From positions 62,001 to 126,000 of the forward strand of contig JAJFFK010000009.1 in NCBI GenBank assembly GCA_021776655.1: a stretch of DNA of 64,000 bases. The letters run 5' to 3'. Under the pieces are notes generated by a model that saw nothing but the letters and a program-made list of their open reading frames with translations, searched no databases and was not told where the DNA came from. Shown here piece by piece: positions 44,108-53,806 of the stretch; within the stretch, counting starts at the first letter, position 1, and each line of letters begins with the position of its first letter. A program made the position numbers and the translations under genes. This DNA is from Henriciella sp. Its GTDB lineage: Bacteria > Pseudomonadota > Alphaproteobacteria > Caulobacterales > Hyphomonadaceae.

Positions 44108-47100
44108 ATGAGCGGTCGAACATCAGGGGTTCGCGGATTTCTGTTAGGCGCATTGGCACTAACGATTGCTGGATGTGGAGGCGGGGATAGAGCCGACGAA
44201 GTTCCGCCGCCCCCCGAATCGGATGTCGGACAAGTCGTTGAACGCTCGCGCTCTGATCAGGCCGCTGCCAATCGCCGGGAAGATGCCCGCCAAAGACAAG
44301 CCATCCGCAATGGCGACAGCAAGTTCGCTTATGTCCGCTACGCCCCTGATACGAGCGGTGACCAGCCGCGCGCCTGCCTGGTTTTCTCGCAACCGCTTGA
44401 CCCTGATGCAGATTATTCGATCTATGTTGCCCTCGACCGTGAAGGCGCGCCTGCCTTTTCGATTGAGGGTCAGCAGCTATGCCTTGGTGGCTTGAGCTTT
44501 GCCGCTTCTTATACAGCCACGCTGCGTGAGGGGCTTCCGGCCGAGGATGGCAGTGAGCTTGGCCGCGAAGAAGATGTCTCGATCAGTTTTGAAGACCGGC
44601 CACCGTTCGTTGGCTTCAAGGGCGCGGGGGTCATCCTGCCGCGTCAGGATGCTGACGGACTGGCGATCGAAACCGTGAATGTCGATGCGGTGAAGGTCAC
44701 CGTCTCGCGCGTCAATGACCGCGCTTTGGTGTTCAAGTCGCTGACCCAAGGGACAGAGAGCGCACAAGGGCGTTACTCTTACGTCTATGGCGACGAGAAT
44801 CCCAGCGATGTGTCGTCCGAAGTCTGGTCCGGCAGCATGCAAATTGATCAGGCCAAGAACGCGCCAGTGGTCACGGTCTTCCCGCTACCGGATGTGATCG
44901 GAACACTTGATCCCGGTGCTTACTATATTGAGATCAATGACGCCAAAGAGCTTGATCGCTATGATGGACCACCGGCATCGGCGCGGCGCTGGATCATGCT
45001 GACCGACCTCGCCATGACCGCTTATCGCAGTGGCAATGGTTTGGATGTGACCTTGCGCTCATTGCAAGATGGTCGGACGCTTCAGAATACGACTGTGCAG
45101 CTGATTGCCCGCAATAATGAAGTTCTCGGTGAGGCAGTGACGGGGGTTGATGGCCGGGTCACGTTCAATGCGGAATTGCTTGCCGGGACCGGAAATCAAT
45201 CACCGAAACTGCTGCTCGCATCTGGCTTGAAAGGCGACACTGCGGTTCTTGATCTTGACCGCGCGCCGGTTGACTTGTCAGAACTTGATACGGGTGGACG
45301 CATGACACCTGGGCAGGTCGATGCGTATCTTTACACCGAGCGCGGGATCTACCGCCCCGGTGAGACCGTTCGTCTGACGAGCATGATGAGAGACCGGGCT
45401 GGCCGCGCCGTTACTGGGCGGGCGGGCACTCTGATCACATACCGTCCGAATGGCATGGAAGCGCATCGTGAACGCTTTGTCGTTGAAGACGCTGGCACTC
45501 TTCAGCGCGATATTGCTCTGGGGCGTGACGCCTCACGCGGCATGTGGCGAACCGTCGTCAACATGGATGGATTGGGCCAGGTTGGCGCTGTCTCTTATGC
45601 GGTCGAGGATTTTGTGCCGCAACGTATTGCGGTTGAATTGGAGGTTGAAGATGCGCCATTCCTGCGCGGAGATGGCGCGCGAGATATCGATGTCGACAGT
45701 CGTTTTCTGTATGGCGCACCTGGGGTTGGCTTGATCGTTCAATCACAAGCGCGGGTCGAAATTGATCCATCGCCTTTTGATGGATTTGACGGCTTCCAAT
45801 GGGGCACAAATGGCCGAACCTTCCATGGCCGGATCATTGAGCTTGATGACCGCACCACCGATGGTTCCGGCCATGCCATTGTCCGGCTTGATCCCGGTCA
45901 GCGCGGACAGAATGCCGATGTGCCACTGCGATTGAATGCTGTGATCAGTGTTCTGGAACCGGGCGGCCGCGCGGTGACAGAGAGCGTGCGAATTCCGTAT
46001 CGCCCGCGCGAGATGTATTTGGGAACCAAGCCGCAATTTGAAGGCCGCATCGGCTATGAAGAGTCAGGCAGTTTCGAAGTCGCCGCTGTGAATTCCAAAG
46101 GCGAAGGCACTGCGGCAACGCTGCGCTGGAAAGTGTTGGAGATAAACTACCACTATGATTGGTATCGCGAAGATGGCGTCTGGAAGTGGCGGCGCTCGCG
46201 CTCTGTTCGAACCGTCAATGAAGGTGGGCTCAGGACCACCGATGGGGCTGGCACAATTACGGTGTCCGGTCTCGATTGGGGCGCGCATCAGCTGATTATT
46301 GAGGGCGAAGAGGGCGCGATTGCGCACCGCGACTTCTATGTCGGGTGGGGCGGCAGCGTTTCGGATGATGGTGTCGAAGCGCCGGACCGGGTTCAGGTTG
46401 TTGCCAGCGATCAGGTCATCGTACCAGGACGGCCAACTGCGATCACAATTATCCCCCCCTATGATGGCGAGGCGCAAATCGTAGTTGCGACGGACCGTGT
46501 TTTGTCAGTTGAAACACGCCAAGTGCAAGCGTCCGGGACGCAAATCACGCTTCCGGTGACCGATGAATGGGGTGAGGGCGCGTATGTCATGGTCAATGTC
46601 TATACGCCGCGCGACCCAATTTTGCAGGCCAAGCCGAGGCGTGCGGTGGGAGTTGGTTATGTCCCGGTTGACATGCAAACGCGTACTTTCGCGGTCGAAA
46701 TCGATGCCCCTGACCTGGTACGTCCCGGCAAAGAGCAGACCATTTCTGTCAAGGTTGACGGCGGACCACGGGAGAAAACCTATATCACGCTGGCGGCTGT
46801 GGATGAGGGCATCTTACGCCTGACCAAGTTCTCCAGTCCTGATCCGACCGACTGGTATTTTGGCAAGAAAGCCATGGGCCTGTCGCTTTATGACGACTAT
46901 GGGCGGCTGCTCGATCCTAATCTGGGGCTGCCGGCGGAAGTCAGGTCCGGCGGCGACCAACTTGGCGGCGAAGGCTTGTCAGTGGTGCCGACACAGACGG
47001 TCGCGCTGTTTAGCGGTGTGGTCGAGATTGGTCGCGGCGGGCGGGCCGAAGTCACGTTGGATATTCCACAATTCAATGGCGAACTCAGGCTGATGGCTGT

Positions 47101-49060
47101 TGCCTGGTCGCAAACAGGTCTCGGCGCTTCGAGCCAATCAATGACGGTGCGTGACCAAGCGCCAGCTGATTTGATTCTGCCGCGTTTCATGGCACCTGGC
47201 GATGAAGCAGTGGCGACTGTCAGCATTGATAATATCGAGTTGCCAAGCGGCGTCTTCAACACCGTCATGGCGGCGACCTCGCCGCTTGATGTTGCAGCGC
47301 AGGAAATTTCCAAAACAGTCGCACAAGGTCAACGGGTTGATCAGAGTGTCAGGTTCAGTGCCACAGGCTCAGGTGTCGCGAAATTGCGCTTGAGTGTAGA
47401 TGGGCCGGACAATTTCTCGGTTGATCGCGATTATTATATACAAACACGATCACCTTATCTGCCAGTGACGCGGGTCTCGCGGGTCTTGATGGAGGAGAAC
47501 CAGACCTTCGCGCCTGAAACTGATTTGCTGGCTGGGTTTGTCCCGGGAACGGGCGCGATCTCTGTCAGCTTTTCCGGATTGCCGGTTGACGCGAACGCGC
47601 TTTACGCCTCGCTCGACCGGTATCCATATGGCTGTACAGAACAGACGATCAGCCGCGCGTTGCCACTGGTCTATGCCGAACATCTTGCCAATGGCGGAGC
47701 GGCTGGTCGCCCGGTCGCGCGCGACCGTGTGCAGGCCGCGATTTCACGCGTGCTCAACCGGCAGAGTGCAAATGGCGCTTTCGGTCTGTGGCGTGAGGGC
47801 GATGGTCATGCTTCGCCTTGGCTGGGGGCCTATACGACAGACTTCCTGTACCGGGCAAAGCAAGCTGGATATGAAGTTCCACAAGCGGCTTTGGATCGCG
47901 GATATCAGGCCATGCGTGCGATTGCGCAGGGCGATGCCTGGCGGGTCTATGGCTACAATACCGATGTCTATGAAAGCCGTTACCATGCCGACAGTGAGAA
48001 ATTGCTGATGCAGCGCTCTGGGCCGTATGCACTCTATGTGCTTGCGCGCGCTGGCAAGGCCGATATCTCGCGCCTTCGATATTTGCATGACCGGGAGTTG
48101 AGCACACTGCGCTCACCCTTGGCGCGGGCGCATCTGGCGGCGGCTCTGTCCTATATGGGTGACCGATCAAGAGCATTCAGCGCCTTTACGGCGGCTGAAG
48201 ACGCGCTCGGGTACAAGAATTCAGGCGACTATTACCAAACCCCGCTACGGGATCTGTCAGGTGTCCTCGCTTTGGCCGCCGAGACTGGCTTCAATGAGCA
48301 TGTCGCCCGGCTGTCGCAGCAGCTTGGCGAGGATGTTCCCGATCCTGATCGCCTGACGACACAGGAAAAGGCCTACATGCTGCTTGCGGTCAATGGCCTC
48401 GAGCAAGAAGATGGTGTGCGCCTGGATGTTGATGGCTTGGGACGTGGCCGTGATGATCAAAGCCGATTTGATATTACCCCGGAGCAATTGGAGCGCGGTG
48501 TCAGTTTCCGGATGAAACGCGGCTCAAGCCCGGTGTTCCGCACGGTGATGGTCACCGGCTCGCCTGAACGCGCGCCAGCGCCAGCGAGCAGCAATCTGTC
48601 CGTGCAGAAATCGATCCGCACACTGCAAGGTGGGCGCGTGGACCTGACACAGGTCACACAGGGCGACCAATTTGTCGTTGTACTCAATCTGACGCCGCGC
48701 GAGCGCCGGAACAATCCGGTTGTTCTGGCTGATTTGCTGCCAGCTGGATTTGAGATCGAGACCGTGCTGAAACCGGCTGATGGACGCCGCAAGGATGATA
48801 CCGATGGTGCGTTTGCGTGGGCTGGGAAAATCGACCGGGCGCAAACCTCAGAAGCACGCGATGATCGCTATGTTGCCGCGATTGATGTCATTCGCGAGAG
48901 CCGAACACTCGCTTATGTCGTGCGGGCAGTGACACCGGGTACGTTTGCGATGCCCGGTGTGGTTGCCGAAGACATGTACCGGCCGGATGTGTTTGCCCGC
49001 TCTGCCGCTGCAACAGTCACGATCGCGCCGCAAAACACAGGCCCCGGTGGCAGCAGATGA
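44108..49060 (+). CDS. Bacterial alpha-2-macroglobulin (YfhM-like) lipoprotein
   Basis: A 1650-residue periplasmic protease trap. A lipoprotein signal ends at Cys23 (LALTIAGC). Macroglobulin domains carry YTERGIYRPGETVRLTSMMR (about 415) and ITLAAVDEGILRLTKF. The thioester CTEQ is intact at Cys1176 in YPYGCTEQTISRALPL, so it can link covalently to attacking proteases. The product would defend the periplasm when the outer membrane is breached. The stop overlaps pbpC by four bases, the conserved A2M-PBP1C pairing in which both repair or guard damaged envelope. Confidence 0.93.
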   Translation: MSGRTSGVRGFLLGALALTIAGCGGGDRADEVPPPPESDVGQVVERSRSDQAAANRREDARQRQAIRNGDSKFAYVRYAPDTSGDQPRACLVFSQPLDPDADYSIYVALDREGAPAFSIEGQQLCLGGLSFAASYTATLREGLPAEDGSELGREEDVSISFEDRPPFVGFKGAGVILPRQDADGLAIETVNVDAVKVTVSRVNDRALVFKSLTQGTESAQGRYSYVYGDENPSDVSSEVWSGSMQIDQAKNAPVVTVFPLPDVIGTLDPGAYYIEINDAKELDRYDGPPASARRWIMLTDLAMTAYRSGNGLDVTLRSLQDGRTLQNTTVQLIARNNEVLGEAVTGVDGRVTFNAELLAGTGNQSPKLLLASGLKGDTAVLDLDRAPVDLSELDTGGRMTPGQVDAYLYTERGIYRPGETVRLTSMMRDRAGRAVTGRAGTLITYRPNGMEAHRERFVVEDAGTLQRDIALGRDASRGMWRTVVNMDGLGQVGAVSYAVEDFVPQRIAVELEVEDAPFLRGDGARDIDVDSRFLYGAPGVGLIVQSQARVEIDPSPFDGFDGFQWGTNGRTFHGRIIELDDRTTDGSGHAIVRLDPGQRGQNADVPLRLNAVISVLEPGGRAVTESVRIPYRPREMYLGTKPQFEGRIGYEESGSFEVAAVNSKGEGTAATLRWKVLEINYHYDWYREDGVWKWRRSRSVRTVNEGGLRTTDGAGTITVSGLDWGAHQLIIEGEEGAIAHRDFYVGWGGSVSDDGVEAPDRVQVVASDQVIVPGRPTAITIIPPYDGEAQIVVATDRVLSVETRQVQASGTQITLPVTDEWGEGAYVMVNVYTPRDPILQAKPRRAVGVGYVPVDMQTRTFAVEIDAPDLVRPGKEQTISVKVDGGPREKTYITLAAVDEGILRLTKFSSPDPTDWYFGKKAMGLSLYDDYGRLLDPNLGLPAEVRSGGDQLGGEGLSVVPTQTVALFSGVVEIGRGGRAEVTLDIPQFNGELRLMAVAWSQTGLGASSQSMTVRDQAPADLILPRFMAPGDEAVATVSIDNIELPSGVFNTVMAATSPLDVAAQEISKTVAQGQRVDQSVRFSATGSGVAKLRLSVDGPDNFSVDRDYYIQTRSPYLPVTRVSRVLMEENQTFAPETDLLAGFVPGTGAISVSFSGLPVDANALYASLDRYPYGCTEQTISRALPLVYAEHLANGGAAGRPVARDRVQAAISRVLNRQSANGAFGLWREGDGHASPWLGAYTTDFLYRAKQAGYEVPQAALDRGYQAMRAIAQGDAWRVYGYNTDVYESRYHADSEKLLMQRSGPYALYVLARAGKADISRLRYLHDRELSTLRSPLARAHLAAALSYMGDRSRAFSAFTAAEDALGYKNSGDYYQTPLRDLSGVLALAAETGFNEHVARLSQQLGEDVPDPDRLTTQEKAYMLLAVNGLEQEDGVRLDVDGLGRGRDDQSRFDITPEQLERGVSFRMKRGSSPVFRTVMVTGSPERAPAPASSNLSVQKSIRTLQGGRVDLTQVTQGDQFVVVLNLTPRERRNNPVVLADLLPAGFEIETVLKPADGRRKDDTDGAFAWAGKIDRAQTSEARDDRYVAAIDVIRESRTLAYVVRAVTPGTFAMPGVVAEDMYRPDVFARSAAATVTIAPQNTGPGGSR

Positions 49061-51117
49061 TCATTTGGCTGAAACGGTCGGCGCTTGGGCTGGCGGTTTT
49101 GCTGGTTGGGATACTGGTTCTTGACCGGATTTTCCCACCGCCACTGGCGCGGGCCGAACTGGTATCGATCATGGTTCATGACCGTGATCAAAGACCCTTG
49201 CGGGCGATGCCACTGGCCAATGGGACATGGCGGTTTGCGGCTGATCTTGAGGCGATTGATCCGGTTTTTATCGAGGCTTTACTCGAAGTCGAGGACCAGC
49301 GCTTCTGGTCGCATGGCGGGGTTGACTGGGCCGGAATGGTGCGCGCTGCCTGGAGCTCAGCTCGCGCGGGCCATATTGTCTCAGGCGGGTCGACGATCAC
49401 GATGCAAACGGCCCGGCTATTAGAGCCGCGACCACGTACATTCGTGTCCAAGTTCATCGAAATGTTTCGAGCGCACCAGATCGAAGCTAGATTGTCGAAG
49501 CAGGAGATCCTCGAACTGTATCTGACATTGGCCCCATATGGTGGCAATATTGAAGGTGTCCGCGCCGCGAGTTGGCGGTATTTTGGCCGCGCGCCTGACC
49601 GTTTATCCGATGACCAGATCGCGCTGCTGATTGCCCTGCCGCAATCACCAGAAGTGCGCAGGCCTGATCTTCGACCAGCGGGCGCAAGAGCGGGCCGCGA
49701 TGTTATTGTCGCAAAATTGCAGCGCTTGGGATTTCTCGATGATGGCCGGGCAAATGAAGCCCGCAATGCCGCTTTGCCCAGCACTCGCTATGCCTTTCCG
49801 GCCCGGGCCTGGCATGCCACAGGCCGCGCTGGCCGTGATGCCAGCACTGATGTGACGTCAACTCTGGATGCTGCCCTGCAGGTCGAGCTTGAGCGCGTCG
49901 CGATCCGCGCGGCTGAGGCGCAGGAGGCCGAGACACAGATTGCCATTCTGGTGGTCGACGTGCGCACACGCGCCGTTCGGGCCGCAATTGGATCGGCCAC
50001 GCGAAGTCGCCCCGGTGGCTGGCTTGACCTCACCGCGCAGACCCGCTCGCCAGGGTCAACGCTGAAGCCATTCATCTATGCTATGGCCTTCGATGATGGC
50101 GTGGCGGCGTCGAATACCAGGATCGCTGACCTGCCGAAGCGTTTTTCAACCTATCAGCCGGAAAACTTTGACCGAATGTTTCGCGGCGATGTCAGAGTGC
50201 GCGAAGCGTTGCAGCACTCTTTGAACATTCCAGCCGTCTTGGCGCTTGAGCGGGTCGGGCCTGAACGGTTTGCCGCGAGCCTGTCTTTGGCTGGCGCGCG
50301 TCCACGCATTCCAGGCGGTGCAAATCGCCAGCCGGGTCTGGCTTTGGCGCTCGGCGGGGCCGGTATGACAGCGCGGGAATTGGCTATCCTCTATGCCGCA
50401 CTAGGAGATGATGGGCGCGCCAAGCCGCTGGTCTGGCGCGAGGACGGCATTGCCGCCTCACTCGTCAGCACGGGTTATCGCCTGATGAGCGCTGACAGTG
50501 CTGAGCAGATTCGGCGTATTTTGCGCGAAACACCGGCACCTGCTGGTCGGATGCCCGGTCGCTTGACGGCGAATGCGCCGCAGATCGCGTTCAAAACAGG
50601 CACGTCCTACGGGTTTCGCGATGCCTGGGCCGCTGGGATTTCTGGTGATCAGGCCATTATTGTCTGGGTCGGGCGGGCGGATGGTGCGCCGCGACCTGGC
50701 GAAACCGGGCGCAAGGCCGCTTTGCCGATCTTGTTTGAGGTTGCAGATCGCGCCGCCCTGCGTCTGGGTGCGGCAGACCAAGCGATCGAGCGGTTGATGA
50801 CAGTGGACTTGCCGGATGCGGCTGGAGCATTGGCGCAATTTGAAGGTACCAATACACCGCCTGAAATCCTATTCCCGCCGCGCGAAGCTGAGCTATGGGC
50901 TGGAACCATTGATGGCAATCAGGCCCGGCCATTCGTTTTTGCCGGGCGCGGCGAGGGGCGGTTGCAATGGTTTGTTGATGGCGAGCCCATTCGTCTTGAT
51001 GCCGGGGGCTTACCCGCATGGCAGCCAAGGCGCGCTGGCTTCTATCATATCAGCGCCGTCGACTCGGCTGGACGCTCAAGCGCAGTTGAGGTTCGTGTGC
51101 TGGGCTCAGAGGGCTGA
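49057..51117 (+). CDS. pbpC: Penicillin-binding protein 1C
   Basis: A 686-residue bifunctional peptidoglycan synthase. One N-terminal transmembrane helix is followed by the GT51 glycosyltransferase (EVEDQRFWSHGGVDW, SGGSTITMQTARLLEP, KQEILELYLTLAPYGGN), then the transpeptidase with the SxxK in SPGSTLKPFIY, SLN in QHSLNIPA and KTG in FKTGTSYG. The C-terminal 90 residues are the BiPBP_C domain unique to PBP1C. Coupled to A2M by ATGA. Confidence 0.95.
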   Translation: MIIWLKRSALGLAVLLVGILVLDRIFPPPLARAELVSIMVHDRDQRPLRAMPLANGTWRFAADLEAIDPVFIEALLEVEDQRFWSHGGVDWAGMVRAAWSSARAGHIVSGGSTITMQTARLLEPRPRTFVSKFIEMFRAHQIEARLSKQEILELYLTLAPYGGNIEGVRAASWRYFGRAPDRLSDDQIALLIALPQSPEVRRPDLRPAGARAGRDVIVAKLQRLGFLDDGRANEARNAALPSTRYAFPARAWHATGRAGRDASTDVTSTLDAALQVELERVAIRAAEAQEAETQIAILVVDVRTRAVRAAIGSATRSRPGGWLDLTAQTRSPGSTLKPFIYAMAFDDGVAASNTRIADLPKRFSTYQPENFDRMFRGDVRVREALQHSLNIPAVLALERVGPERFAASLSLAGARPRIPGGANRQPGLALALGGAGMTARELAILYAALGDDGRAKPLVWREDGIAASLVSTGYRLMSADSAEQIRRILRETPAPAGRMPGRLTANAPQIAFKTGTSYGFRDAWAAGISGDQAIIVWVGRADGAPRPGETGRKAALPILFEVADRAALRLGAADQAIERLMTVDLPDAAGALAQFEGTNTPPEILFPPREAELWAGTIDGNQARPFVFAGRGEGRLQWFVDGEPIRLDAGGLPAWQPRRAGFYHISAVDSAGRSSAVEVRVLGSEG

Positions 51118-51174
51118 TCCTCGTGACGCGCGGGCAGGTATAGACACTCTGAACAGATCGTGTTTCGTTCAGGC

Positions 51175-52668
51175 ATGTCTGAAAATCATTTTGATGTACT
51201 GATCATTGGTGCAGGCCTGTCTGGCATCGGCGCGGCCTACCATTTCCAAAAGAAGTGTCCGGGAAAGTCTTATGCAATTCTTGAGGCGAGACGTGCGATT
51301 GGCGGGACCTGGGACCTGTTTCGTTATCCCGGTATCCGTTCAGATAGCGACATGCATACGCTCGGGTTCAATTTCAAACCTTGGACGGAGCAAAAAGCAA
51401 TTGCGGATGGTCCGGCCATTTTGAAATATGTCCGTGACGTCGCGACAGAAAATGATATCGAGCAAAATATCCGCTTCGATCACAAAGTGGTCCGATCTAG
51501 TTGGGACAGTGCACAGGCCCGGTGGAGTGTCGAGGTTGAGACGGGCGGAAAAACGGAAACACTGACCTGTAATTTGATGCATGTGTGCAGTGGTTATTAC
51601 AAGTATGACAAAGGCTACACACCCGAGTTCAAGGGCGCGACAGAGTTTGCGGGCCAGATTATTCACCCGCAGCACTGGCCCGAAGGTCTCGATTATTCCG
51701 GCAAGAAAGTTGTTGTCATCGGGTCTGGCGCAACCGCGATGACTTTGGTACCGGCAATGACCGACAAAGCTGAACTTGTGACGATGTTGCAGCGCTCTCC
51801 GACCTATGTCGTGTCCCGCCCGGCCGAGGACAAGCTGGCCAATCGGCTTCGCAAATGGTTACCCAACAAGCTCGCTTATGGGATCACAAGATGGCATAAT
51901 GTTCTGCTGCAACTGCTCTTTTTCAACATGGCCCGGCGACGCCCTGAAAAGGTCAAAGAGCGCCTGATTGGCATGGTCAAAGAAGAATTGGGTGAGGATT
52001 ATGACGTCGAGAAACACTTCACGCCAAGCTATAATCCGTGGGATCAGCGCCTGTGCCTGGTGCCTGACGGCGACTTGTTTGAGGCGCTAAAAAGCAAGCA
52101 AGCGACCGTGGTGACCGATCTGATTGAGGCGTTCACCAAGACCGGCATCAAGCTCAAATCGGGTGATACAATTGACGCTGATATCATCGTCACGGCGACC
52201 GGGCTCGATCTGCAATTTGTCGGCGGGATGGAGCTGATCGTTGATGATCGGAAAATGGTTGCGAATGAGTTGATCAACTATAAGGGCTGCATGGTTTCGG
52301 ATGTGCCGAACATGATATCAGTGTTTGGCTATACCAATGCGAGCTGGACGCTGCGCGCGGACCTGATCAGTGAGTATATGTGCCGCCTGGTCAATCTTAT
52401 GGATCGCGAAAACTATGTTGAGGCCCGCCCGGTTGCCAACGGTGTTGAAGCAGCGGACGACTTTCTGGACTTCTCCTCCGGCTATGTCCAGCGTGCTTTG
52501 GCGCGGTTCCCTAAACGCGGATCCAAGAAGCCATGGGTGCTCGATCAGAACTATGCTAAGGACATATTATTGATGCGTCATGTCGCCATTGATGATGGCG
52601 CATTACTGTTCCGCCGTGCGCACCAAACGATTGCGGATATTGCCCCTGTGCCTGTCGCTGCCGAATAA
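51175..52668 (+). CDS. Flavin-containing monooxygenase, Baeyer-Villiger type
   Basis: A 497-residue class B flavoprotein monooxygenase. It has the FAD loop VLIIGAGLSGIGAAYHF, the fingerprint FAGQIIHPQHWPE (F-x-G-x3-H-x3-W-P) of Baeyer-Villiger enzymes and the NADPH loop VVVIGSGATAMTLVP. ARRAIGGTWDLFRYPGIRSD completes the family pattern. It inserts oxygen into ketones or oxidises S/N atoms using NADPH. The methionine at 51175 is preferred over 51160. Substrate unknown. Confidence 0.9.
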   Translation: MSENHFDVLIIGAGLSGIGAAYHFQKKCPGKSYAILEARRAIGGTWDLFRYPGIRSDSDMHTLGFNFKPWTEQKAIADGPAILKYVRDVATENDIEQNIRFDHKVVRSSWDSAQARWSVEVETGGKTETLTCNLMHVCSGYYKYDKGYTPEFKGATEFAGQIIHPQHWPEGLDYSGKKVVVIGSGATAMTLVPAMTDKAELVTMLQRSPTYVVSRPAEDKLANRLRKWLPNKLAYGITRWHNVLLQLLFFNMARRRPEKVKERLIGMVKEELGEDYDVEKHFTPSYNPWDQRLCLVPDGDLFEALKSKQATVVTDLIEAFTKTGIKLKSGDTIDADIIVTATGLDLQFVGGMELIVDDRKMVANELINYKGCMVSDVPNMISVFGYTNASWTLRADLISEYMCRLVNLMDRENYVEARPVANGVEAADDFLDFSSGYVQRALARFPKRGSKKPWVLDQNYAKDILLMRHVAIDDGALLFRRAHQTIADIAPVPVAAE

Positions 52669-52739
52669 CAGCTACATCAGGCCGAAGCAGAATTTCGATC
52701 TTGTAACCCCACGCGCTCCGGCGTATGTGAACACCGAGT

Positions 52740-52816
52740 GCCGCCTTAGCTCAGTTGGTTAGAGCGCTAGTTTGTGGAACTAGAGGTCCTTGGTTCGATC
52801 CCAAGAGGCGGTACCA
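52740..52816 (+). tRNA. tRNA-His (GTG)
   Basis: A full 77-base cloverleaf: acceptor GCCGCCT/AGGCGGT, D-arm, anticodon stem CTAGT/ACTAG around loop TTGTGGA (anticodon GTG), T-arm CTTGG-TTCGATC-CCAAG, and an encoded CCA. The discriminator base is A, and acceptor base 1 pairs with T72. There is no G-1:C73 pair. This lack is known from a clade of alphaproteobacteria whose HisRS has adapted. Confidence 0.95.
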
Positions 52817-52841
52817 TTTCTCAGGTAATGTCGCTTGGAGC

Positions 52842-53501
52842 CTAGAACGTAAAAGCAGCCGCTTGCTCGAATCCCGACAGGACAGGTGGGCAGCACTCAA
52901 ATACTTCGCGATACGAAACGGTTTCTCCGGTGCGGACATAGATACGCGCCTGGCCTAGTCTTTTCCCAGTCCCAGCCCTTACAACTACGCCCAATCGGCC
53001 ACCATCCGCGAGTTGGTCCAGCCATTTCTGTGGGACTGTTTCGACCATGCCGGCGACAAAGATCACTTCAAACGGCCCTTGATCGGGGAGCCCATTTGCC
53101 AGATCCCCAGAGATCGCGACGGCCTGACCCATGCTAATTTTCGCGAACCGGTCCGCCATCTTGTCGACCATCTCATCATCATCATCGAGCGCCAGCACCG
53201 TTTCAACGGTTTGCCCAAGGACCGCAGCGCTATAGCCGGCACCTGCGCCAATCACGAGCGCGATATCGCTAGGGGTCGGCGCCATCGCATGTAGCATTTT
53301 TCCAAGATCACGCGGCGTCCACATCGCGCGGTCATCACTGACCGGCAGGGGGTATTCTGCGTAAGCACTCGACTGCAAGGATTTGGGCAGGAACATTTCG
53401 CGCGGCACGGCCAGAAAAGCTTTGACAATGGCCGGGGCGGTGACATCGTTTACGCGTACCTGAGAGTCGACCATAATTTGGCGGTGTTTGGCAAAATCCA
53501 T
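52842..53501 (-). CDS. Protein-L-isoaspartate O-methyltransferase-like protein
   Basis: A 219-residue Pcm-family methyltransferase. The N-terminus HRQIMVDSQVRVNDVTAPAI with FLAVPREMFLP, and the SAM-binding VIGAGAGYSAAVLGQTVETV, followed by VIFVAGMVETVP, define it. Pcm enzymes repair isoaspartyl residues in damaged proteins. The SAM loop reads GAGAGY where canonical Pcm has GTGSGY, as in the alphaproteobacterial subgroup often found near tolC. The methionine at 53501 is chosen over 53525. Confidence 0.85.
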   Translation of the reverse strand: MDFAKHRQIMVDSQVRVNDVTAPAIVKAFLAVPREMFLPKSLQSSAYAEYPLPVSDDRAMWTPRDLGKMLHAMAPTPSDIALVIGAGAGYSAAVLGQTVETVLALDDDDEMVDKMADRFAKISMGQAVAISGDLANGLPDQGPFEVIFVAGMVETVPQKWLDQLADGGRLGVVVRAGTGKRLGQARIYVRTGETVSYREVFECCPPVLSGFEQAAAFTF

Positions 53502-53642
53502 GCTGAAACCTGTTATTTGACGCATTCACTTATCGCGCCATAGCACAGCTGCGTGCGTGCACAATATGGCCAATTGGCATTCTAGCGCTTTACCCGATTG
53601 CAACGCGGCAAGACTGCTGCTATGGCATCGCCTCACCTTGGC

Positions 53643-53710
53643 GGCCCTGTGGCGGAGTGGTGACGCAGCGGATTGCAAATCCGGCTGTACAAGGGTTTTT
53701 ATTCTTTGCA
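53643..53710 (+). pseudogene. tRNA-Cys-like half gene, putative prophage attachment site
   Basis: Bases 53643-53685 match the 5' two thirds of an alphaproteobacterial tRNA-Cys: acceptor GGCCCTG, D-arm GGCGGAGTGGTGACGC, anticodon arm with loop TTGCAAA (anticodon GCA). After the anticodon stem the sequence diverges: the T-arm region (CAAGG…CTTTG) is degenerate and no 3' acceptor strand CAGGGCC or CCA follows. The gene is thus broken at the prophage edge, as expected when recombination occurs inside the anticodon arm. The remaining DNA from 53502 to 53806 holds nothing else I can assign. Confidence 0.6.
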
Positions 53711-53806
53711 ATCAAAGCATTAGAATATAATCGTTTAGCACAAACGCCGTGAACAGGGATAGAACCTGAAGGTCTATTGGCACACTTTTTTGAGAGAAAA
53801 AGACAG

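Noticed and set aside
53643-53710. A functional tRNA-Cys
   Set aside because: The acceptor 3' strand is missing and the T-arm is degenerate; it is called a broken gene.
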